A DNA stretch of 28,030 nt, taken from assembly GCA_017555465.1 (NCBI GenBank), contig JAFZGH010000200.1, positions 1 to 28,030 on the forward strand, given 5' to 3'. The DNA comes from Akkermansia sp. (GTDB taxonomy: Bacteria; Verrucomicrobiota; Verrucomicrobiia; Verrucomicrobiales; Akkermansiaceae). This document shows, piece after piece, positions 5,203 to 14,598 of this stretch. Below the pieces are notes generated by a model. The model made no database searches and was not told where the DNA came from. It saw only the letters and a program-made list of their open reading frames with translations. Position 1 is the stretch's first letter, and each line of letters starts with the position of its first letter. The position numbers were made by a program, and so were the translations under genes.

Positions 5203-6671
5203 GCAAGGTAGCAACACAGAGCCACGCGGCGGCAAATTCCCCCGGCGGCACCTGCTACAAGGTGCTGATGTGGGAGGACGGCGCGCTGAGTCCGGCGCAG
5301 CTGGAAGCCTGGCAGACCGCCCGGCGCGACTTGCTCGCGCGTATGCGCGATGCGGGCATCAAAGGCGCGCGTGGCACCCTGGCAAAGCTGGGGGAAGCGC
5401 TGCGTGAGCTGTCTGCCGAGTCCATAGCCAGGCCCTTGGATACCTGCGCTGCGGCCGGCCTTTCCCTTACGCGCGTGGGCGCACTGGCAGCAAAGCTGCA
5501 GCGCGAGGACGCCGTGCTGGCCTACCGTCTGACCCCGTGCAGCGCTACCGTACTGGCGGAGCTTGTGGGGGAAGAAGGCATCGACACGCTGGTGAGCCGC
5601 TGGGCTGCCAGCACCCCGGAGCTACAGTGGTGCGCCACCCCGCTGGTGGAGGCCATCAGCCCCGCCGAGGCCGCCGAATGGCAGGAAAGCTGCCGAGCCG
5701 AAGCCGCCGGATGCGGTGCTGACACAGAAGCTGACGAAGATTTTTCCGGTACTGCCCCATTCCACCATGTGACCGTGCTGCGCACCGAGGCCGTGGAAGC
5801 CTTGCAGCCGGCAGAGGGACGCGTGCTGGTGGATGCCACCCTGGGAGGTGGCGGCCACAGCGAACTGATGCTGGAACACGGCGCCACGGTATGGGGCATC
5901 GACCAGGACCCCGCCGCCCGCAAGGCTGCCCGCAAACGGCTTGCCGCCTATGGTGACCGCATGCACATCGTGGCAGGCAACTTCCGCAACGCTGCAGAAC
6001 TGCTGCGCGGAGAAGGCCTGGAAACGGTGGATGGCATCCTGGCAGACATCGGCATCTCCTCCCCGCAGGTTGACCAGGCAGAGCGTGGCTTCTCCTTCCT
6101 GGCAGAAGGCCCGCTGGATATGCGCATGAACCCTGGTGCTCCCCGCAGTGCTGCAGACATCGTGAACACCGCCGCCGAAAGCGAGCTGGCCGACATCCTG
6201 TGGCAGTACGGCGAAGAACGCGCCAGCCGCGCCATTGCCCGCCGCATTGTGCAGGAACGCGCCAAAGCCCCCATCACCACCACCACGCAACTGGCAGACA
6301 TCATCGCCAGCGTGCTGCCCCGCAAGGGCAAGCAGCACCCCGCCACCCGCTCCTTCCAGGCGCTGCGTATCGCCGTAAATGATGAGCTGGGCGCGCTGGA
6401 TGCCCTGCTGGAAAGCGGCCTCGGCCTGCTTAAGAGCGGCGGGCGCTTCGCCATCATCACCTTCCACAGCCTGGAGGACCGCGCCGTGAAGCGCTACTTC
6501 GACCGCGTGACCCGCCCGGAAATCGACCGTCCGGAGTGGCCTGCCCCGCGCCCCAACCCGGAATACGCCGCCCGCCTGGTCACCCGCAAACCTATCGTCG
6601 CCGGCGAAGCGGAACTGGCCGCAAATCCCCGCGCCCGCAGCGCAAAACTCCGAGTCATCGAAAAACTGTAA
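5199..6671 (+). CDS. rsmH: 16S rRNA cytosine-1402 N4-methyltransferase RsmH with a long N-terminal extension
   Basis: 490 residues; RsmH is normally about 300-320. The methyltransferase begins around residue 187 (FHHVTVLRTEAVEAL). It shows the SAM site VDATLGGGGHSE (211-222), then WGIDQDPAA, DGILADIGISSPQVDQAERGFSF, GPLDMRMN, ARRIVQERAKAPITTTTQLAD, then TRSFQALRIAVNDELGALD and ITFHSLEDRAVKRYF near the end. It methylates C1402 of 16S rRNA in the decoding centre. The first 185 residues are extra: largely helical, alanine-rich, without transmembrane segments, ending in an acidic linker (ADTEADEDFSG). I do not recognise that part. It is read in frame from an ATG overlapping the mraZ stop, and no better internal start is evident just before the methyltransferase, so the extension is probably translated. 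Confidence 0.93.
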   Translation: MSKVATQSHAAANSPGGTCYKVLMWEDGALSPAQLEAWQTARRDLLARMRDAGIKGARGTLAKLGEALRELSAESIARPLDTCAAAGLSLTRVGALAAKLQREDAVLAYRLTPCSATVLAELVGEEGIDTLVSRWAASTPELQWCATPLVEAISPAEAAEWQESCRAEAAGCGADTEADEDFSGTAPFHHVTVLRTEAVEALQPAEGRVLVDATLGGGGHSELMLEHGATVWGIDQDPAARKAARKRLAAYGDRMHIVAGNFRNAAELLRGEGLETVDGILADIGISSPQVDQAERGFSFLAEGPLDMRMNPGAPRSAADIVNTAAESELADILWQYGEERASRAIARRIVQERAKAPITTTTQLADIIASVLPRKGKQHPATRSFQALRIAVNDELGALDALLESGLGLLKSGGRFAIITFHSLEDRAVKRYFDRVTRPEIDRPEWPAPRPNPEYAARLVTRKPIVAGEAELAANPRARSAKLRVIEKL

Positions 6672-6689
6672 TCACTGCCACACACCGCA

Positions 6690-7037
6690 ATGCCCCCGAG
6701 CAACACATCATCCCGCTACGCCGACCAGGTGAGCTTCAGCTTCCTGGTGTGGATGGTCGTGTTTGCCATTCTCGTGTCTGCCGGTGGCATTTCGTATTCC
6801 CTGCTCAAAAACGACCAGGTGGCCGTGCGCACCGAAATCAACAACATCAACCGCGAAATTGCGGTGTGTAACATGAACACTAACCAGCACCGCGCCAAGA
6901 CCAATGCCCTCACCAACCGCTGGGCCATGCGCGACCGCCTGAGCCAGGACCGCTCCACCCTGCGCGATATCGAACGCAGCCAGATTGAACTGGCGCGCCG
7001 CCTGCAGGACAGCGGCATGGCCGTCATTCACCGTTAA
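6690..7037 (+). CDS. ftsL: FtsL-like division protein (one membrane helix plus coiled coil)
   Basis: 115 residues. A short polar N-terminus is followed by one membrane helix (about 14-39, VSFSFLVWMVVFAILVSAGG) and then a periplasmic segment with heptad-like polar helix (EINNINREIAV, then RDRLSQDRSTLRDIERSQIELARRLQ). This is the architecture of FtsL, which holds the FtsQ-FtsB-FtsL complex that activates FtsW and FtsI. The sequence itself is too divergent to name from motifs; the call rests on architecture and position between rsmH and the PBP gene, where ftsL is normally found. No Shine-Dalgarno is evident. Confidence 0.75.
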   Translation: MPPSNTSSRYADQVSFSFLVWMVVFAILVSAGGISYSLLKNDQVAVRTEINNINREIAVCNMNTNQHRAKTNALTNRWAMRDRLSQDRSTLRDIERSQIELARRLQDSGMAVIHR

Positions 7038-7068
7038 GCCCTGCTCTGTCTCCCCGCCGTTCTGATTC

Positions 7069-9255
7069 GTGAAAACCAAAGTTCCATTTGCCGGACGCAC
7101 CCTGTTCCTCGCCTGTGTGGCGGTGACCACCTCGTGTCTGGTAGCCACACAACTGGTGAAGCTGCACATCACCCCGGATGTGGCCGCCAGCCGCACGGCA
7201 GCTGATGAACTCATCGACCGCGAGCGCATTCCGGCGCAACGCGGGGTCATCATGGACCGCAACGAGGAACTGCTTACCAACAACATCCAAAGCGCAGAGC
7301 TGGTGGCCGACCGCTACCACCTGCGCGAAATCACTGCCGTGGTGGAGGGTCTGGCCTATAACCACGCCGTGCATGACCCCCGCTGGGACACCCTCACCGA
7401 CGACAAGGAGCGCCGCCGGCTGGTCTATAATTACCGCGCCAAGCTGCTCAACAACGCCAAGGCCGACATGACCGATGAGGAAAAAGCCGCCCGCATTGCC
7501 CGCACCGACCGCAGCGATGCCCGCGCCAACCGCCTCATGGAATATGATGAAGCGGTCATGCAGCACTATTTTGAGCAGCACGACAAACTGGTAGCGGAAG
7601 TCCTCTACCCGTTTCTCTCCCACCAGGAAATTGAAGAAAACATCAATGGCCGCACCGTCAAGCGCTTCATGACCCGGGCAGACATCGTGGAGAAAATCGC
7701 CCAGACCGCCATTACCCGCCACAACGAGGAAGCCAGAGCCAAGGGGCTGCCCACCCGCCGCTACCGCAACCAGATTGTGCTGGCCAAAGGCATGAGCTTT
7801 GACACAGCAGATAAGATTAAGGAAGCCGTGAAAGCCGCGCGCCTGCGCGGGCTCATGGTGCAATCCGAACTGCGCCGCAGCTACGTGATGCCTGAGATGC
7901 TCAGCCACGTGCTCGGATACGTGGACCACGAAAACAAGGGCATGAGCGGCGTGGAAGCCAACTTCGACAGCTACCTGGCCGGGGTGAACGGCATCCGCGA
8001 ATACCGCCACAACGCCCGCGGCCAGGTGCTCAGCAACGAGGACGACCGCTACATGGCCCCCAAGGACGGCCTGAGCCTGCGCCTTACTATAGATATGCGC
8101 CTGCAGGCCATCGTGGAGCAGGAGCTGGATAAAGGCATGCGCCACTTCCGCGCCAAGAAGGGCTGCATGATTGTGGTGGAGCCCAAGACCGGCGATATCC
8201 TCGCCATGGTCAGCCGCCCGGCCTTCGACCTCAACACCAAGGAAATCATCACCCACAAAGGTAAATTCAAGCGAGGCGAGCTCAAGGAAGACAACGGCAA
8301 ACCCGTGACGGGCGACTTCAACTTCGCCTGCCAGACCAGCTACGAACCCGGCTCCACCTTCAAGGTACTGGCCGTCACCTCCGTGGTGGACAAGGGGCTC
8401 ATGGGCATCAATGCCTATGTCAGCTGCGAACCCTTCTCCGTGGGCTTCGGCAGCAAAGCCATCAATGACCGCCCGTTCAACTACCACAGTCTGCCGGTCT
8501 GGGGCGTACTCAAAAAATCCAGCAATCCCGGTGCGGCCCGCATCGCCCTCATTGCCAAGTGGCCGAACTTCAAGGAATACCTGGAGAAATTCGGACTGGA
8601 CAAACCCGCCGGCATTGAGCTGCCCTCCGTGCGCACCTGCCAGGTGGCCGATGGTTCTAACATCGTGAACTACTCACGCATCGCCTACGGCTACTCCGTG
8701 GCCGTCTCGCCGCTGCACATGGCCATGGTCTACGCCACCATCGCCAACGACGGCGTGCGCATGAAACCGCGTCTCATCGACAAAATCATCACCGCCGAAG
8801 GCGCCGTCTATGATGAATGCGCCCCGAAGGAGGTCTGCCGCGTCATGAAGTCCAGCACCGCGCGCGACCTGCGCTATGCGCTGGAAAGCGTGACCCAGCG
8901 CAGCGGCGAATGCGGCCGAGGCACTGCCACAGCAGCCGCCATCCCCGGCTTCCGCATCGGCGGCAAAACCGGCACCGCCAAGAAAGTGAAAGCCGGGGGT
9001 GGCTATGCCGAAAATGTGTATACCGTATCCTTTGCCGGGGTACTCCCCATCGATGACCCGAAGCTGGTGGTCATGACCGTGATAGACGAGCCCCACCCCA
9101 CCGATTGCAACCCCGGCGGCGGCACGGTGGCCGCCCCGATTTTCCGCGCAGCGGCAGAGCGATTCATCAATGTGCTCAATCTGACCCCGAGTGACCCCGC
9201 CGCCTACGAAAAATATCTTGCCACTAAAGAAGAATCTGCTAATCTAAAGAAGTAA
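7069..9255 (+). CDS. ftsI: Class B penicillin-binding protein, FtsI/PBP3 type transpeptidase
   Basis: 728 residues from GTG 7069. A membrane anchor lies at about 10-30, and RGVIMDRNEELL (59-70) is the usual entry to the dimerisation domain. The transpeptidase motifs are S429-TFK432 (nucleophile in YEPGSTFK), S484-S-N486, and K633-T-G635. It cross-links septal peptidoglycan with FtsW. The protein is longer than E. coli FtsI (588): the extra length is mainly a charged segment at about 80-250, before VLGYVDHENKGMSGVEANFD, which is the region just ahead of the catalytic domain. No PASTA domain follows the KTG motif. Position after the FtsL-like gene and before murE is the standard dcw order. Confidence 0.93.
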   Translation: MKTKVPFAGRTLFLACVAVTTSCLVATQLVKLHITPDVAASRTAADELIDRERIPAQRGVIMDRNEELLTNNIQSAELVADRYHLREITAVVEGLAYNHAVHDPRWDTLTDDKERRRLVYNYRAKLLNNAKADMTDEEKAARIARTDRSDARANRLMEYDEAVMQHYFEQHDKLVAEVLYPFLSHQEIEENINGRTVKRFMTRADIVEKIAQTAITRHNEEARAKGLPTRRYRNQIVLAKGMSFDTADKIKEAVKAARLRGLMVQSELRRSYVMPEMLSHVLGYVDHENKGMSGVEANFDSYLAGVNGIREYRHNARGQVLSNEDDRYMAPKDGLSLRLTIDMRLQAIVEQELDKGMRHFRAKKGCMIVVEPKTGDILAMVSRPAFDLNTKEIITHKGKFKRGELKEDNGKPVTGDFNFACQTSYEPGSTFKVLAVTSVVDKGLMGINAYVSCEPFSVGFGSKAINDRPFNYHSLPVWGVLKKSSNPGAARIALIAKWPNFKEYLEKFGLDKPAGIELPSVRTCQVADGSNIVNYSRIAYGYSVAVSPLHMAMVYATIANDGVRMKPRLIDKIITAEGAVYDECAPKEVCRVMKSSTARDLRYALESVTQRSGECGRGTATAAAIPGFRIGGKTGTAKKVKAGGGYAENVYTVSFAGVLPIDDPKLVVMTVIDEPHPTDCNPGGGTVAAPIFRAAAERFINVLNLTPSDPAAYEKYLATKEESANLKK

Positions 9256-9280
9256 TAATCATACCAGAAGCACACACGCC

Positions 9281-10810
9281 ATGGACACCAGGAAAATTTT
9301 CAGCATTCTGCCCGGAGCCACCGTCAGCGGCGAGCTCAAGAAGCCGCTCACGCTGCTTACCGATGACAGCCGCAAGGTGATTCCCGGCTGCTGCTATGTG
9401 GCCGTGCGCGGCACCCAGTTCGACGGCCACACGGCCATTGATGGCGCTATTGCCGCAGGCGCCGTAGCCATTGTGGCCGAGACCCCGGCCAGCGCGGCGG
9501 CCCAGGCTGCCGGCATCCTCTGGGTGCAGGTAAAGGACACGCACTGCGCCAATGGTCTGCTCATGAGCGCCTGGCACGATTTTCCCAGCAGCAAGATGGT
9601 GTTGCTCGGCGTCACCGGAACCAACGGTAAGACCACCATCAGCTACCTGGTGAACCACATCTTCCGCAGCGCCTGGCAGCGCGCCGGCCTCATCGGCACT
9701 ATCATCTACGACAACGGCGAGCGCCGCACCACCTCCAGCAACACCACCCCCGGCTGCGCCCTGCTCCAGAGCATGCTGGCCGACATGGTGAAGAACGGCT
9801 GCCGCGCCGTGGCCATGGAAGTATCCTCCCACGCCCTCACCCAGCAGCGCACCGCCGGCACAAGCTTCCGCGTAGGTATCTTCACCAACCTGACCCAGGA
9901 TCACCTGGATTACCACGGCACCATGGAGGAATACTACCAGGCCAAGAAGCTGCTCTTCACCCGCATGGCGGCAGAAGACCGCAAGAGCGCTGCAGTCATC
10001 AACATTGATGACGCCTACGGCCGCCGCCTGGCCGAAGAACTCGCCCCCATCATGAAGGTGCGCACCTTCGGCGAGAATGAAAAGGCTGATTTCCGAGCCG
10101 TGCCCAAGCTCATCACCCTGAAGGGCAGCCAGTACGAGCTGCACTACCAGGACCGCACTTACCTGGTGCGCACGCCGCTCATCGGCGCATTCAACCTCTC
10201 CAACAGCCTGGCCGCCCTGGCAGGGGCAGTCTGCTCCGGCATCAGCCTGAACGATGCCATCACAGCCATGGCCCAGAGCCCGCAGGTGCCCGGCCGCATC
10301 GAGCTGGTCTCCAGCGTGAACAATGTGCAGTGCTTCGTGGACTACGCCCACACCCCCGATGCGGTGGAAAACGTGTGCAAGACCATGAAGGCACTCTGCC
10401 GCAACGGCCGCCTCATCACCATCTTCGGCTGTGGCGGCGACCGCGACCGCACCAAGCGCCCGCTCATGGGCGAAGCCGCCGCCCGTTACAGCGACCTCTG
10501 CATTGTGACCAGCGATAATCCCCGCAGCGAAGACCCGGAGCAGATTATCGACGAAATCATGCCCGGCATTCCCACCGGCAAGCAGCACCGCATCACCGAC
10601 CGCGAGGAAGCCATCCGCGCAGCGCTGGAGCAGGCCCGCCCCGGCGATGCCGTCCTCATTGCCGGCAAGGGACACGAGAACTACCAGATTTTCGCCAACG
10701 AAACCATCGATTTCTCCGACTCCGCCGTGGTGCGCAAGTTCTACGCCGAAAAGAACCCGGAAGGCATCTCCGTGCCCTCCCGCAAGCCGGAAGGCCGCCG
10801 TTCCAGATAA
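9281..10810 (+). CDS. murE: UDP-N-acetylmuramoyl-L-alanyl-D-glutamate--2,6-diaminopimelate ligase
   Basis: 509 residues. MurE adds the third amino acid to the peptidoglycan stem peptide using ATP. The P-loop GVTGTNGKTT is at 110-119. DNPR at 412-415 is the signature of meso-diaminopimelate specificity, in agreement with ddh upstream. Other family blocks: DSRKVIPGCCYVAVRGTQFDGH at the N-terminus, TTPG, EVSSHAL, FTNLTQDHLDYHG, VDYAHTPDAV, and GKGHENYQ near the end. The last 15 or so residues (SVPSRKPEGRRSR) are an extra basic tail. The start ATG has no clear Shine-Dalgarno. The gene is 25 bases after ftsI and 15 before murF. Confidence 0.96.
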   Translation: MDTRKIFSILPGATVSGELKKPLTLLTDDSRKVIPGCCYVAVRGTQFDGHTAIDGAIAAGAVAIVAETPASAAAQAAGILWVQVKDTHCANGLLMSAWHDFPSSKMVLLGVTGTNGKTTISYLVNHIFRSAWQRAGLIGTIIYDNGERRTTSSNTTPGCALLQSMLADMVKNGCRAVAMEVSSHALTQQRTAGTSFRVGIFTNLTQDHLDYHGTMEEYYQAKKLLFTRMAAEDRKSAAVINIDDAYGRRLAEELAPIMKVRTFGENEKADFRAVPKLITLKGSQYELHYQDRTYLVRTPLIGAFNLSNSLAALAGAVCSGISLNDAITAMAQSPQVPGRIELVSSVNNVQCFVDYAHTPDAVENVCKTMKALCRNGRLITIFGCGGDRDRTKRPLMGEAAARYSDLCIVTSDNPRSEDPEQIIDEIMPGIPTGKQHRITDREEAIRAALEQARPGDAVLIAGKGHENYQIFANETIDFSDSAVVRKFYAEKNPEGISVPSRKPEGRRSR

Positions 10811-10825
10811 GCCTGTAATATACCC

Positions 10826-12217
10826 ATGACCCACCTGAGCACCAGTGACCTCGTAACCGCCACCGCCGGCAAGGCAGTGGTCGTGGGAGACCGCGCCATC
10901 ACCGCCGGCCTCACCACCGACAGCCGCGCCATCACACCCGGCTGCATCTTTCTGGCGCTCTGTGGCGATCGGTTTGACGGCAACAACTTCGCCGCCGATG
11001 CCTCGCAGAAGGGCGCGGCAGCCGTTGTGGTATCGCGCCTGCAGGGGGAATATGCCCCCGGCTGCACCGTGGTGCTGGTGGAAGACACCCTCACCGCCCT
11101 GCAGAGCCTGGCCTCCTGGTGGCGCGGGCAGCTGGAGCCGCTGCGTGTAGTAGGGCTCACCGGCAGCAGCGGCAAGACCAGCACCAAGGACATGTGCCTC
11201 TCTGTGCTGCGCCAGAAGTATGAGGCACTGGCCACACGCGGCAACCTCAACAACCACATCGGTGTTCCCCTGAGCATCCTGAGCACCCCGCAGGGCACCC
11301 AGGCTGCCATCTGGGAAATGGGTATGAACCACGCAGGCGAGATTGCCCCGCTCTGCGCCATGACCCGCCCGCAAATCGGCATCATCACCACCATCGGCTC
11401 CGCCCACCTCGAATACCTGGGCAGCCGCCAGGCCATTGCCGAGGAAAAATGCACCGTGGCCCGCGCCCTTCCGGCAGACGGATTCATGATTTACCCGGCG
11501 CAGGATGATTTTGCGGACTTCATCGCCACGCAGACCGCCGCCACGCCGATTCCCGTGGGCGGCTGCAACAGCCTGGTGCGCGCCCTCAACCCGCGCAGCA
11601 CCGCCACCGGCACCTGCTACACGCTGCACATCGAAGGCGAGGGCGAGGTAGAGGTCTCCCTGCCCGTTCCCGGAGCCCACATGGTGAGCAACAGTCTGCT
11701 GGCAGCTGCTGCCGGCTGGAAACTCGGCTGCTCGCTGGAGCAGATTGCCGCCGGGCTCTCTGCCTCTGCCCTCACGCACGGCCGACTGGCCTGCAAGGAG
11801 GTGGACGGCTACACCGTGGTGGACGACACTTACAACGCCAACCCCGAGAGCATGAAAGCCGCTCTCGAAACCGTAGCCGCCCTGCGCGGCCCGAAACGCC
11901 ACATTGCCGTGCTGGGCAAGATGGGCGAACTGGGCGAGGGCGGAATCGCCGCCCATGCCGACATGGGCTGGTGCGCAGCCTCCCTGGGCTATGCCGCCGT
12001 GGTGGTGGTGGGCCCGGAGTGTCCGGAAACGCTGGCGCTCTGCCAGGCCGCTTCTGAAAGCATCCCGGCGCTGCTGGTGAACACCCCGGCAGAAGCCGCC
12101 GCCGCCCTGCGTGCGCTCATGCAGCCGGGCGATGCCCTGCTCTTCAAAGGCTCGCGCTCCGCAGGCATGGAGCGCAGCATGTACGAACTCTTTCCCTCCC
12201 TTAACCCCCAAGCATAA
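10826..12217 (+). CDS. murF: UDP-N-acetylmuramoyl-tripeptide--D-alanyl-D-alanine ligase
   Basis: 463 residues. MurF adds the D-Ala-D-Ala dipeptide, the last cytoplasmic step of the stem peptide. The P-loop GSSGKTSTK is at 113-121. Other blocks: TTDSRAITPGCIFLALCGDRFDG, GNLNNHIGVPLS, WEMGMNHAGEI, ITTIGSAHLEYLGS, VVDDTYNANPESMKAAL, AVLGKMGELGE and LFKGSRSAGMERS. Length is usual. It is packed between murE and mraY (3-base gap). Confidence 0.96.
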   Translation: MTHLSTSDLVTATAGKAVVVGDRAITAGLTTDSRAITPGCIFLALCGDRFDGNNFAADASQKGAAAVVVSRLQGEYAPGCTVVLVEDTLTALQSLASWWRGQLEPLRVVGLTGSSGKTSTKDMCLSVLRQKYEALATRGNLNNHIGVPLSILSTPQGTQAAIWEMGMNHAGEIAPLCAMTRPQIGIITTIGSAHLEYLGSRQAIAEEKCTVARALPADGFMIYPAQDDFADFIATQTAATPIPVGGCNSLVRALNPRSTATGTCYTLHIEGEGEVEVSLPVPGAHMVSNSLLAAAAGWKLGCSLEQIAAGLSASALTHGRLACKEVDGYTVVDDTYNANPESMKAALETVAALRGPKRHIAVLGKMGELGEGGIAAHADMGWCAASLGYAAVVVVGPECPETLALCQAASESIPALLVNTPAEAAAALRALMQPGDALLFKGSRSAGMERSMYELFPSLNPQA

Positions 12218-12220
12218 GTC

Positions 12221-13252
12221 ATGATCAATTTCATCTATCAACTCCCCGTGGGCGCGCAGCTTCTGCTGGCCCTGCTGGTACCCTTCATCGGTTCCATGCT
12301 CATCGGGCCGAAACTCATTGCCATTCTGCGTGCCATGAAGGCAGGGCAACCCATCCGCCAGGCCTGCGGCAGCACCCTTGCCCCGGAACACCAGGCCAAG
12401 GTCGGCACACCGACCATGGGTGGCATCATGATTATCGGGCTCATCATGCTCACCAGCATCCTCTTCCTGGACATGGGCAACCCGAAGCTCCAGTGCTGTC
12501 TGCTGGTCATGGGTGTGACCGCCATTCTGGGCTTCCTGGATGACTGGGCCAAGATTACCAAGAAGAGCACCGATGGCGTGAGCGGCTGGTTCAAGATTGC
12601 CCTGCAGGCGGTGGCAGCCGTTGCCTGCGCCGGGTATCTCTACTACCTCGACCCCACCATTGCCCGCGTGCTCATTCCCTTCTACGGCACGCTGGACCTG
12701 GGCATCTTCTTTATTCCCTTTGCCATGCTGGTCATCATCGGTTCCTCCAACGCTGTGAACCTGACCGACGGGCTCGATGGACTGGCCAGCGGCTGCATGG
12801 TTGTGGCAGCCATGGCCTTCCTTTCCATCTGTCTCACCCTGAGTGAAGTGGCACTGGCCAATTACCTGCTCTGCATCGCCGCAGCATGCCTCGGCTTCCT
12901 GTGGTTCAACGCCCACCCGGCCAAGGTATTCATGGGCGACACCGGTTCCCTTTCCCTGGGTGGAGCGCTGGGCACGGTGGCCGTATGCACCCACACCGAG
13001 CTGCTGCTGGTCATCATCGGCGGTGTGTTCGTGGCAGAAGCCTGCTCGGTGATGATTCAGGTAATGTGGTTCAAAGTGAGCCGCAAGCTGTATGGCGAAG
13101 GCCGCCGCTTCTTCCGCATGGCGCCGATTCACCACCATTTCGAGAAGTGCGGGTGGAGTGAAACCCAGGTCTGCGTCCGTTTCTGGATTATTGCCTTCTT
13201 CCTGGCAGTCTTCGGGCTGATTCTGAGTGCATGCTGCTTCATCAAGTTCTAA
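12221..13252 (+). CDS. mraY: Phospho-N-acetylmuramoyl-pentapeptide transferase
   Basis: 343 residues, a polytopic inner membrane enzyme with about ten hydrophobic segments. MraY moves phospho-MurNAc-pentapeptide from UDP to undecaprenyl phosphate, making lipid I. Signature blocks are visible: GTPTMGG near residue 65, GFLDDWAK (aspartates of the active site), NAVNLTDGLDGLA, FMGDTGSLSLGGALG and PIHHHFEKCGW (histidine cluster). Length is slightly under the usual 360. Confidence 0.96.
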   Translation: MINFIYQLPVGAQLLLALLVPFIGSMLIGPKLIAILRAMKAGQPIRQACGSTLAPEHQAKVGTPTMGGIMIIGLIMLTSILFLDMGNPKLQCCLLVMGVTAILGFLDDWAKITKKSTDGVSGWFKIALQAVAAVACAGYLYYLDPTIARVLIPFYGTLDLGIFFIPFAMLVIIGSSNAVNLTDGLDGLASGCMVVAAMAFLSICLTLSEVALANYLLCIAAACLGFLWFNAHPAKVFMGDTGSLSLGGALGTVAVCTHTELLLVIIGGVFVAEACSVMIQVMWFKVSRKLYGEGRRFFRMAPIHHHFEKCGWSETQVCVRFWIIAFFLAVFGLILSACCFIKF

Positions 13253-13267
13253 CCCCTTTCATTCTCC

Positions 13268-14578
13268 ATGGAACTCAACGGCAAAAAGATAGCGGTACTC
13301 GGCTGCGGACGCAGCGGTATTGCCGCAGCGCGTCTGGCACTCGCCAAGGGTGCTGATGAGGTCTGCATTTTCGATTCCAACACCGCCGCCACCTGCAACG
13401 AACCCGGCGTTTCCCTCGTTGCCGGAGCCACCGAGGAACAAGCCCGCGCCTACGCAGCAGATATGGTGATTCTCTCTCCGGGTATCGAGGGCGACATCCC
13501 CTGGACACTTGCCTTCACCGCCCACGGTGCACCGCTCATCGGCGAAACTGAACTCGCCTGGCACTACTACGAAGGCCGCATCATCGCCATCACCGGCACC
13601 AACGGCAAAACCACCACCACCGCCCTGCTGGAGCATGTGCTGCTTTCTGCCGGCAAGACCGCCAAGGCCTGCGGAAACTACGGATACCCCCTCAGCGAGG
13701 TGGCGCTCATGGAGCCGCAGCCGGAATTCGCCGTGCTGGAAGTTTCCTCGTTCCAGATGGAAACCATCGTTGATTTCAAGCCGGAAGTAGCCATCTGGCT
13801 CAACTTTGCCCCGGACCACATGGACCGCTACACCAAGGTGGAGGATTACTTCAACGCCAAGCTCCGCATCTTTGAGAATATGAGCGCAGACCAGCTCGCC
13901 ATTGTGCGCGAGGGCGAGGAGCTCCCCGGCATCACGCCCCGCCGCGTGGGCTTCTCCTCCGTGGTTCCCACCGGGCAGCTCTACTTTGAAAACGGCGCTA
14001 TCTGCGAGGCCGGCCAGGTGCTCACCCCGCTGCGCGGCACCGCGCTGGAGCAGGCGCATAACGCCGAAAACGCCATGGCCACCACCCTGGCCTGCCGCGC
14101 CATCGGGCTGGATGATGCCACCATCTCCCAGGCCATCCGCGCCTTCAACCCGCCCGGCCACCGCTGCGAAACCGTGGCAGAGATGGACGGCATTCTGTGG
14201 CTGAACGACTCCAAGAGCACCAATCTGCACTCCACCGAAGCCGCCGTGCGCTCCCAGACGCGCCCCATCATCCTGCTGGCAGGCGGCAAAGACAAGGGGC
14301 TGGACTACACCGCCATCAACCCCATGCTGGAGAAGAAAGCCCGCGCCTGCGTGGTATTCGGGCAGATTGCCGACCAGCTGGAGCAGACCTTTGCGCCTGT
14401 CTGCCGCGTGGTGAAGGTCACCACCGTGCAGGAAGCCGTGGAAGCCGCACACCGGCTGGCAGAGCGCGGCGATGTGGTGCTGTTCTCCCCCGGCACCTCC
14501 TCCTTCGACCAGTTTACCGGCTATGTACAGCGCGGCGAATGCTTCCGCAACGCCGTGAAGAGCACCCTCCACCTGTAA
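13268..14578 (+). CDS. murD: UDP-N-acetylmuramoyl-L-alanine--D-glutamate ligase
   Basis: 436 residues. MurD adds D-glutamate to UDP-MurNAc-L-alanine. It opens with KIAVLGCGRSGIAAARLAL, and the P-loop ITGTNGKTTTT is centred on G110-K114. Further blocks: GNYGYPLSE, LEVSSFQME, WLNFAPDHMDRY, NAENAMATTLACRAIGL, ATNLHS-like segment DSKSTNLHSTEAAVRS, GGKDKGLDY and LFSPGTSSFDQF. The gene is 15 bases after mraY and 20 before the LysM gene. Confidence 0.96.
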   Translation: MELNGKKIAVLGCGRSGIAAARLALAKGADEVCIFDSNTAATCNEPGVSLVAGATEEQARAYAADMVILSPGIEGDIPWTLAFTAHGAPLIGETELAWHYYEGRIIAITGTNGKTTTTALLEHVLLSAGKTAKACGNYGYPLSEVALMEPQPEFAVLEVSSFQMETIVDFKPEVAIWLNFAPDHMDRYTKVEDYFNAKLRIFENMSADQLAIVREGEELPGITPRRVGFSSVVPTGQLYFENGAICEAGQVLTPLRGTALEQAHNAENAMATTLACRAIGLDDATISQAIRAFNPPGHRCETVAEMDGILWLNDSKSTNLHSTEAAVRSQTRPIILLAGGKDKGLDYTAINPMLEKKARACVVFGQIADQLEQTFAPVCRVVKVTTVQEAVEAAHRLAERGDVVLFSPGTSSFDQFTGYVQRGECFRNAVKSTLHL

Positions 14579-14598
14579 TTTCCCTGACCGACCATTTT

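Noticed and set aside
7024..8487. A 487-residue minus-strand frame opposite the PBP gene
   Set aside because: It is a shadow of ftsI, whose catalytic motifs are all intact on the plus strand.
9239..13138. A 1299-residue open frame on the minus strand across murE, murF and mraY
   Set aside because: It is an antisense shadow of GC-rich genes with clear motifs on the plus strand; its composition (His, Gly, Ala rich) resembles no protein family.
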